Part shown: piece by piece, positions 57,171 to 64,000 of the stretch
Layout: each line of letters begins with the position of its first letter
Position numbering within the stretch: the stretch's first letter is position 1
Assembly (NCBI GenBank): GCA_951804985.1
Contig: OX638133.1
Span: forward strand, 31,149,963 to 31,213,962
Direction of reading: 5' to 3'
Source: Dryomyza anilis
Taxonomy: Eukaryota; Arthropoda; Insecta; Diptera; Dryomyzidae
DNA: 64,000 bases
Position numbers and translations under genes: made by a program
Notes under the pieces: model-generated
The model's input: the letters and a program-made list of their open reading frames with translations, nothing else
Told to the model about the DNA's origin: nothing
Databases searched by the model: none

Positions 57171-58146
57171 TTTTTTTTTACAAATTAACCAACGCTCAGG
57201 GGATGCACCCTATTCGTGCAATGCACAGTGTTGATCGTAAGAAAGGATTATAGGTTCAAAGGAGGGGGAAAGATGGAGTAGTGTAGGTGGATGTTTGCTT
57301 TAAATTTCCCAATATTAAAAATGTCTGGAAAAACAGAATCAGGGAGATTGTTCCACAAACGTATCGTGCGACTGAAGAACGAATTCTCTCTGTAATGCGT
57401 GGTTCTGTTGGGAACCGTGTGGACTACGAAGGGGTGAGCTTGGTTCGATGCCCTGTAGAACGAGAGAACACACGACCTGGTGGAATCAGGCCATGTAATA
57501 CCTATAAAACATGCTTACACACCCTACGGTCCTTCGGTGCTCAAGAAAACCAATAGAGGATGAAATATTTTAATCCCCTATTAAATATATTGCACGTTGT
57601 TGGATTCGATCCAGGAACTCCAAAGAAGATTTTGAAGCCCCTGCCCATATGTGCGAATTGTATTCCATCTTAGGCCGAATATAGGTGGTGTAGACAGTGC
57701 GCAAGTCAGCTGGAGTGAAGTATGTCTTACACCGTTTCAGAAAACCTTCTTTCGACACATCAAATATATGATCATTCCAACGGAGGTCACATTGTATTGA
57801 TATGCCCAGAACGTCAAGAACAGCTGACTGCGCAATATCCACAGATCCCATATTCAGGGGAGGTAGGGGTGAATCCATTCTTTTGTGAGATAACAGACAA
57901 CATTGGGTCTTGCTTGCATTAAAATCAACTCTATTTGCAAGACCCCACTCAGAGATTGTTTTAAGGTCATTATTGAGTGTATCATTCATTGTGCGCCTCA
58001 ATCTCCAAAGAGTTTGGGCGCTTGGTGAACGAATATGAATGACAAATGTTGCTGTCATCTACAAAGGAATGGATTGGGTTCTGGGTCGATGACAGAAGGT
58101 CATTGATAAAAACCAGAAATAGGGACGGGGATAGGACGGAACACAG
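57171..58146 (-). pseudogene. 5'-truncated non-LTR retrotransposon: reverse-transcriptase C-terminus
   Basis: On the minus strand, a frame from 58,146 reads CSVLSPSLFLVFINDLL, the conserved block before the catalytic site, then HSFVDDSNICHSYSF. FVDD (codons at about 58,054-58,065) corresponds to the F/Y-x-D-D active site of LINE reverse transcriptases. Near 58,000-58,020 the frame shifts to RRTMNDTLNNDLKTISEWGL, followed by VLGISIQCDLRWNDHI and YTTYIRPKMEYNSHIW, typical of the thumb region in Jockey/CR1-like LINEs. A stop follows LIGD at 57,570. Further on, in other frames, come GFLEHRRTVGC, FYRYY and NSFFSRTIRLWNNLP, the usual LINE C-terminus. A short 3' UTR ends in A9 (about 57,171-57,180). 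Dead copy; clade assignment is approximate. Confidence 0.88.
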
Positions 58147-58745
58147 CAGCAATTAGGATAGCAAATTTAATGAAATTTTTCGAAATGGGGCGTGGCATCC
58201 CCCATAGAAGGTAAATGACTTTTATTGTTCGAATCTCGATTTCATAACATGAGTTTCAGAAGTAAATTCAGGAATATTTTGGTCCCAATTTTGATTAAAC
58301 ATGTGGTAAAATGTTACTTTACGTGTCACCGTTTATTGAAAATTTGAATATCAATTGGTTTGTGTATTGGACCTTCCTACCATATTATCGTAAGTAGTAC
58401 AATTGACAAATTTTTCGAATTAAATTGGGATAGACAAAACATCGTAACTACATTTTTCATAAAATACTTCTTCAACTAATGGATATTTTTGAAATGGGAC
58501 CACAATATTATTACTATTATTGTCAGGATACTAATCGAACAAAAAAAAAACAATAATATATTAAACTACTCGAAATTTCTTAATTTTCAAACATTCTGAA
58601 ATATTTTCCGTAATAATAGCTCGAGCGTGGTTTTTAAGATGTAACGATTGCTCCAATTGCAATGACGATCATTTTAAAATGTTACAAATCACTGTTAATG
58701 ATCAAAGACTCTTACATCCCAAAGCGAATATATAAAAAAAACCGG
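58147..58745. other. AT-rich DNA, nothing recognised
   Basis: No sequence upstream of the LINE fragment continues its protein, so truncation is at about 58,146. Confidence 0.4.
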
Positions 58746-58749
58746 GTTA

Positions 58750-60080
58750 CTTTTTAGGCGGACTATTTGTGCATCAACCTCTCCCAGACGACACCCATTT
58801 CCGATGACGATGACAATCATCAATAATAAAAAACGGCTCGTTGAACTCATCACTCAGTTGCATCATCAATGCCATCAACACGCGGCAAGAGTTCAATCCA
58901 TGAAATTTCAATCTTTTTTCAATGCTTTCATCAATCAACTCGTTAGTAATTTATGAAACAATAAAACCTATGCGGCGACCGACAGACCGATCGATCGATC
59001 GATCGTTGCGAAGGACCAGATTCGGATTCATTCCAGTTTCGGATACTCGAATCCACAATACTAAAACTGCACAGACAGACAGACATAAATTCATGTAATG
59101 TTCGATGGCAACGGCGCCGGGCGCATCCCCTAATTTAGCTACCTTTGTCATTAACATCCTGATCCTGGCAACAAAGACTGCAACAACAAGGACAACAATG
59201 CCAAATCAGGACAATGCGGCAATGCGGCTGTGCTGCTGTACCTGTCAAACGTGGCCGACAACAATAAAAACTGCTCTTGTAATTTTTATCTCTATCGCTG
59301 ATTTTTGTGGGGAAGGACAACGCAGGACACTAACCTTGATATGCTGCGTGTTGCTGGAAATCACTTTCGGTTCTGTGTAGTTTTTACACATCATTGATCA
59401 TTGCGTTTTTGGCAATAATAAATAAAATTGCTGCCTATTCATGCGCATCAAGTCCTTCAGAACGCAGCGCACTAACACAGCGACTCCTCGACACACTCAA
59501 CGTCAAGGACCTCTTTGGTTTTCGCTCGTTTCTGCGTTTCTGTGTGTTCGCGAATTGAAAACAGTCAGCTTGTTTATGCAAATTCATTTGGGCGACAGAC
59601 AACCGCCCCTTCGCATTCGCATCCTGCCGTCGAGTGTCCTTAATTGCTGTTTTGTTGCGCGCATTCCTTTTGGCAAAGCGTCGCTTGTGGCCTATAATTC
59701 ATATTCAGTTTTAAATGGTCGCGCGTGTGCGCCTCTACAATTACAACAACTTCCAGAATTTCGCGTCCAATAATGCAGACGCGACAGCATCCTTTATTGT
59801 TCTTGTGTTGTATGTGCTGTTTTTGTTGTCATTGTTGTTGTTTTTGTTAGCGTTGTGCATACAAACGCATGTTAATTTTTTTCGTCCTTGCACATTAAAT
59901 TTTGAATGTGTTTTTTTTTGGCATCGCGTTTTATTGCGGGGATTTTTGTTCGTCTTCTTATTTAGCTGGGCGTTTTTATTTTTGACAGCTTGTGTCAGTT
60001 TGTGCTGGATTTTTGCATTTCATCCGCTGCATCATCAGCGGATTGCAGATAAAACGGCAGGGGGTCAATAAAATTCAAAT
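58750..60080. promoter_or_regulatory. 1.3-kb GC-richer unique island
   Basis: The longest non-repetitive, relatively GC-rich stretch here. It contains GATCGATCGATCGATCG (about 58,988), GATGACGATGACAATCATC, GACAGACAGACAT, ACAACAACTTCC-type words and GTTGTTGTTTTTGTTAG. It has open frames of 60-118 codons on both strands but no domain, no codon pattern and no splice-flanked exon I would defend. The 118-codon frame at 59,715 is hydrophobic owing to T-rich codons. Likely a conserved intronic or intergenic regulatory block; inference. Confidence 0.3.
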
Positions 60081-60475
60081 TGTCGACTATTTCCGGCATA
60101 TTGTCAAATGTAGGGACAGGGTATTTTTCGGTTTTTTTTTTTTGCTTACTTTTGGAAAATCATAGAGTCCTTATGAACAAAAAAAAATACATTTTCCAAA
60201 TTGTAAGTATTAACAAAGTATGTAAAAAATAAGTCGTGTTTTGTCGTTGAGTTTATCAGATACACTTCATTAAATCAATTGTTGTTCTGAACTTAGGGAC
60301 GATACTTAGTAGTATCAAAACGAGGAGGGAAACATGTGAAAAATGTTCCCATTGAACTATTTGTTACTTTTTAGAATAAACCTCAGTTTAGTACCCATAA
60401 TATTGTCAAAGATTTGTGAAACTATTAAATACTGTGTGAACGTTTTTTTTTATAAAATGTTAAATATTAAGCATG
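60081..60475. other. AT-rich DNA, nothing recognised
   Basis: No repeat or gene supported. Confidence 0.4.
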
Positions 60476-60730
60476 GTCATAAATTCGGTCAGATTAATCA
60501 GAATTTCATGGAGTATATTTCAAAATATTTGCTTTAATATGCACAATGGAATATAAAAGAAATTTTTGATCGAAAACTCAAATCTGTAAAATGTAGAACA
60601 ACACAAAAATTGACATATATTTGTATTACGTAATAACTCAAAAACTTGAGGCAATCTGAAAAAACTGAGTATGAGGTCGTGATTAGAATCTTGAAGTCCA
60701 TCGGAAAATCATACTAAGATCGTGGATAAT
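60476..60730 (+). repeat. Third copy of the 41.8-43.9-kb palindrome arm
   Basis: GGTCATAAATTCGGTCAGAT, TTGAGGCAATCTGAAAAAAC, TGAGTATGAGGTCGTGATTA and ATCGGAAAATCATAC match 43,513-43,790 in the same orientation and 41,870-42,160 in reverse. The CCCTAGTAG ends are absent. Confidence 0.75.
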
Positions 60731-60764
60731 TAAAATGTGTGTAAATATTACGTGCAAGAATCAA

Positions 60765-61530
60765 ATTTAGGAACAAAATGTGAATGTGCAATTTTTGACA
60801 TTTGCGTTTTTTTACATTTTTGAATGTATTTTATCCTCAAGTATGCTGTTCCAAAATCGTGTGTCATTTGGTTGGGTATTTCTAGCCACAAAAGACAAAA
60901 CCAAAAGGGCGAATTTGAAAAATTGAAAATCTTGTCATGCCAAAAGGGCGAATCTTTTCGTTTTTTCGTCTAAAATTTTTATTGGTATAAGATAAAATAG
61001 CGGTGTAAATGCATTTATTATTTGTTTTCAAAGCACCTAGTGATCTGCATCATTATTTACATATTTACAAAATTTTTTTTTCAGCAAATAACAAATGGCA
61101 AATTAATGTTTGACAAAATATTTTAATTTAATGATGCAGATCGATAGGTGCTTTAAAAACGAACAATAAATGCTTTTACATCATTATTTCATCTTGTACC
61201 ATTAAAGAGTTATAACAAAAACTGAAAAGATTCGCCCTTTTGGCATGACAAGATTTTCAATTTTTCCAATTTCTTCGTTTTTTTTGCTATAATTTTTTTG
61301 GTGCAAGATATAATAAAGGTGTTGAGGTATTAATTGTTTGTTTTTAAAGCACCTATCGAACTGCATCATTATTTAAAAATATTTTGCCAAACATTTTTTC
61401 CTGCAAATAACAAATGGCAAATTAATGTATGACAAATTATTTTTAATTAATGATGCAGATCTATAGGTGCTTTAAAAACAAACAATTAATGCCTCTACAT
61501 TACTATTTTATCTTGCGATAATAAAAAGTT
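60765..61530. repeat. Alternating inverted-repeat locus, copy 2
   Basis: Reverse-complement counterpart of 31,505-32,325: GAATGTGCAATTTTTGACAT, CATTTTTGAATGTATTTTATCC, CAAAATCGTGTGTCATTTG and CTAGCCACAAAAGACAAAAC mirror 32,150-32,260. Then modules Y (about 60,925 and, reversed, 61,230) and X (about 60,990 reversed, 61,130 forward, 61,310 reversed, 61,450 forward) alternate. Confidence 0.8.
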
Positions 61531-61872
61531 ATATCATAAAAAACAAAAATATTTGCGTTTTGTTCAGGATATAGCCTCACAAAATCCGTATTTATAATTC
61601 AGTAGGTTGTCGAAATCTAAAGATATTTTATATACGTTATAATAATTGACGAATAAACTAAAATAACAGAAAAAATTAAAGAAAATATAAAGTTTTCTAA
61701 TTTTTAAAGCACTTTAAACTTTAAAATTTGATTTCCCAACATTTTTAAAAATGCATGACAGTGACGATATGTATATGTACAAAAATAAAGTTTCAGATAT
61801 GTTTTTAAATAGTAAAAAAAAATTGAAGGCAAACTTTATTTTTGAAAAAAAAACCAGTTGGTTTTTCCTTTC

Positions 61873-61922
61873 CTTTGATACCCATATGTACAAATGGGTA
61901 GGTGTACCGAATTTAGATTTTT
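61873..61922 (+). repeat. Small fragment of repeat F
   Basis: TTTGATACCCATATGTACAA then ATGGGTAGGTGTACCGAATTT is the central landmark of repeat F, isolated from the rest. Confidence 0.6.
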
Positions 61923-61929
61923 ACGATAA

Positions 61930-63130
61930 TAATTATACGCAAAATTCGCTGACTAAACATGCTGAACCTCAACATGCACTTCCGTTTTCTATCCCGTTCG
62001 GATCGAACACTATAGTGCTATAGTATTTAATTTATATATTTCGATCCACCGTTGTTTTTGCATTCTTTGCTTTTGGTTCTTTCTTCAATGCACATAATTG
62101 TTATTGTGTTCATTGAAAAAGAAAAACTTTAGCGACTTGAAATGTAGAATCTGCAGAGAAAGATCGCTGATGAAGGGGCTTGGTTGCCTCTGAAACAGCT
62201 GTACGATCTGCCACTCAATGCATTTTGCCAGTTATTTGTTGTTTTATTTGTTGGTACAAAACACCCAATTTGTAGCGACTGGACCTTGAACACGTTAAGA
62301 CAATATATTCAAATTTATATTATTTATGAAATACGAAATTGTAAAAATACTTGTAAATATACGAATTGTAAAAATACGAATAAAATTATATTAAAAGGAA
62401 AATAATAATTATGAAGAGTCGAGTATATAATCATTACCGAACATGCCACCGAAGAGAGCATTCAGAGTTCACATTCTACTACGATAGGAGTAGATCTATC
62501 CAATCTATTCCATTTGAAATTTTCTAAAATGATTGTCGTCAAATTGAAAAGACTGAGCTATAGTCAACTGAGTTATTAAACGTAAATATAGCAACTGAGT
62601 CATCTCTCTAATCAATTCTGTTAATTAAATAATTTGGATGTACGAATTATTATCTGTTTCTATCTGGGTTGGTATATATATGCTAAAATATATACGTACA
62701 TACCATACACCAACCGAAAGTTTTACGGGCAATACACAGTTTTAACTAACTAACCCTGGGGAACCGAATCTTCCTACTGAGAATATAAAATTCGAATTGC
62801 AATAAACAAAAATCGAACATACTTTGAAGGTTTTTGACTTTATAGTCAATTAAACGGATATCTAAGCGCAGGTCTAAGTTAACTTAAATACGCACGCTGT
62901 TTGGGATTGAACAGGCGTATGATATGTGACCTTTCAGATTTGCCGAGATACTTTTACTACAGGCCGACCTTTAAACTACCCCTTTACATTAAAACATATA
63001 AACCAGCTTGTGATACCCTAACAATGAAAAAAAATTACCACACGATATGCAATATATTCTTTAATTGTAAACCAAATGACCTCTACATATTTGCAAATTA
63101 CTACATCTTTTTAGGGAATTTTAAGTCTGT
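61930..63130. other. AT-rich unique DNA, nothing recognised
   Basis: No gene or repeat supported. A small palindrome, ACTATAGTGCTATAGT, is at about 62,010. Confidence 0.4.
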
Positions 63131-63132
63131 TT

Positions 63133-63782
63133 AGGGGCCATTCCACACCGAATCGACCAAAAAAAGTCAAATTTGAGATTTTACCTTTTCGATTTTAATA
63201 AAATTTTGGTAACTGAGACATGGTAACGAGACATGTACTAGCCATTTTTTCTTTATTTATTCCGACCACTACTTCCAAAGATACAGTGGCTCAACGTTGG
63301 AAAAAAAGGCCCAAAAATCACTTTTTTATGGTTGTTCATATTTAATTATCTCTTGAACTAGAAATGCTAGAAACTCCGTTAATAACTCGTTTTAAAGCTA
63401 ATAGAACAAGCTTTTAGAAAAATAACTTTTAAACGTTAACATGTGGCCCGTGGTCATTATCTTTGTACTTCGAAATTTTAAATTTCTGAAAAAAATGCTA
63501 AATTTTCGTCATTTATTGTAAATGTTCATGCAAAATTTCAAGATGGTATTTTGATGGCATCATATTTTAAAAAATAATTTTGTAAATCAATGAAATTTCT
63601 AGCATTTCTAGTTCAAGAGATATTTAAATATGAACAACCATACAAAAGTGATTTTTTTCACTTTTTTCCAATTTTGAGCCACTGTATCTCTGGAAGTAGT
63701 GGTCGGAAAAAAATGGTTTGTGCATGTCTCAATACCCTTTATCAATTCCCATTTCATTGAAATCGAAGAAGGAATGGCCCTT
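63133..63782. mobile_element. 650-bp palindromic TIR element (GGGCCATTCC ends)
   Basis: The left end is AGGGGCCATTCC and the right end GGAATGGCCCTT. Arms of about 240 bp are complementary: CCGACCACTACTTCCA, GATACAGTGGCTCAA, ATGGTTGTTCATATTTAA and CTCTTGAACTAGAAATGCTAG on the left face their complements at 63,598-63,705. TTAG lies just outside both ends, a possible 4-bp target duplication. The loop is AT-rich and non-coding. A foldback-type non-autonomous transposon is the best reading. Confidence 0.8.
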
Positions 63783-64000
63783 AGACACGTTAAGACTGCA
63801 ATAATTCAAACTAATTTCATTATTACAACTATTAGAATATATGAAGTGATAAAATGGCCAATGTTACATAACCGTCCTTACTGGTTTTTGTTTGAAATCG
63901 TTGAGGAGTATCAGGTAGCAATTTCAATAAGTGGAATTTAAGTAAATTAAGTAAAATTTCTTCCTTAAGTGTAAAAGAATATTTAAATTAATATATAATG

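Noticed and set aside
57287..57556. 89-codon plus-strand frame
   Set aside because: Antisense to the LINE pseudogene, whose minus-strand translation has recognisable reverse-transcriptase blocks.
59715..60071. 118-codon frame resembling a multi-pass membrane protein
   Set aside because: Hydrophobicity comes from T-rich GTT/TTG/TTT codons; no known family, no start context or splice support.

Overview
This 64-kb window looks like nuclear non-coding DNA from an insect, most likely a higher (brachyceran, perhaps calyptrate) fly. It is very AT-rich. It has one canonical eukaryotic tRNA gene with internal Pol III boxes and a T-run terminator, a decayed non-LTR retrotransposon 3' end, many short terminal-inverted-repeat (TIR) elements, tRNA-derived SINEs and long minisatellites. 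The fly assignment is inference from composition and style of repeats; nothing here fixes the species. I found no intact protein-coding gene on either strand. The longest open frames are translations of tandem repeats, or lie antisense to or inside mobile elements. The window is either a large intergenic region or the inside of a very long intron.

Layout. 0-7 kb: fragments of a repeat whose ends read CCCTAGTAG, a 140-bp TIR element, a 131-bp-period tandem array, a hAT-like miniature element (4.93-5.54 kb) and an 845-bp element with CACGGAGGGAAA ends (5.93-6.78 kb). 7-17 kb: unique AT-rich DNA with a 0.5-kb tandem duplication (8.8-9.75 kb), a 1.25-kb minisatellite with a 9-bp unit (13.67-14.91 kb), a 175-bp tandem repeat and a 415-bp TIR element. 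17.9 kb: tRNA-Thr(TGT), the only intact gene recognised. 18-25 kb: tandem repeats, several TIR elements and a 2,045-bp non-autonomous hAT element with a perfect 8-bp target duplication. 26-34 kb: CCCTAGTAG elements, a three-unit array, a tRNA-Ala-like relic and a complex inverted-repeat locus (31.5-32.3 kb).

34-64 kb: relatively GC-rich unique islands that could be regulatory (35.0-35.8, 40.4-40.8, 52.4-53.5, 58.8-60.1 kb) separated by repeats. The repeats include five copies of a tRNA-derived SINE (37.8, 38.6, 45.1, 49.9 and 54.3 kb), one containing an almost perfect 68-bp hairpin. They also include a 2-kb palindrome with a CCCTAGTAG element at its centre (41.8-43.9 kb), foldback structures, three near-complete copies of a 0.7-kb dispersed repeat, a LINE reverse-transcriptase pseudogene on the minus strand (57.2-58.15 kb), a second copy of the 31.5-kb locus in opposite orientation (60.8-61.5 kb), and a 650-bp palindromic element (63.1-63.8 kb).

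No gene system is visible. The interest lies in the repeats: a SINE family with clean target duplications and one copy carrying an internal inverted duplication, and several TIR families that can be defined from this window alone. All repeat names are descriptive, and boundaries come from reading by eye, so expect errors of a few to some tens of bases where no target duplication is given.
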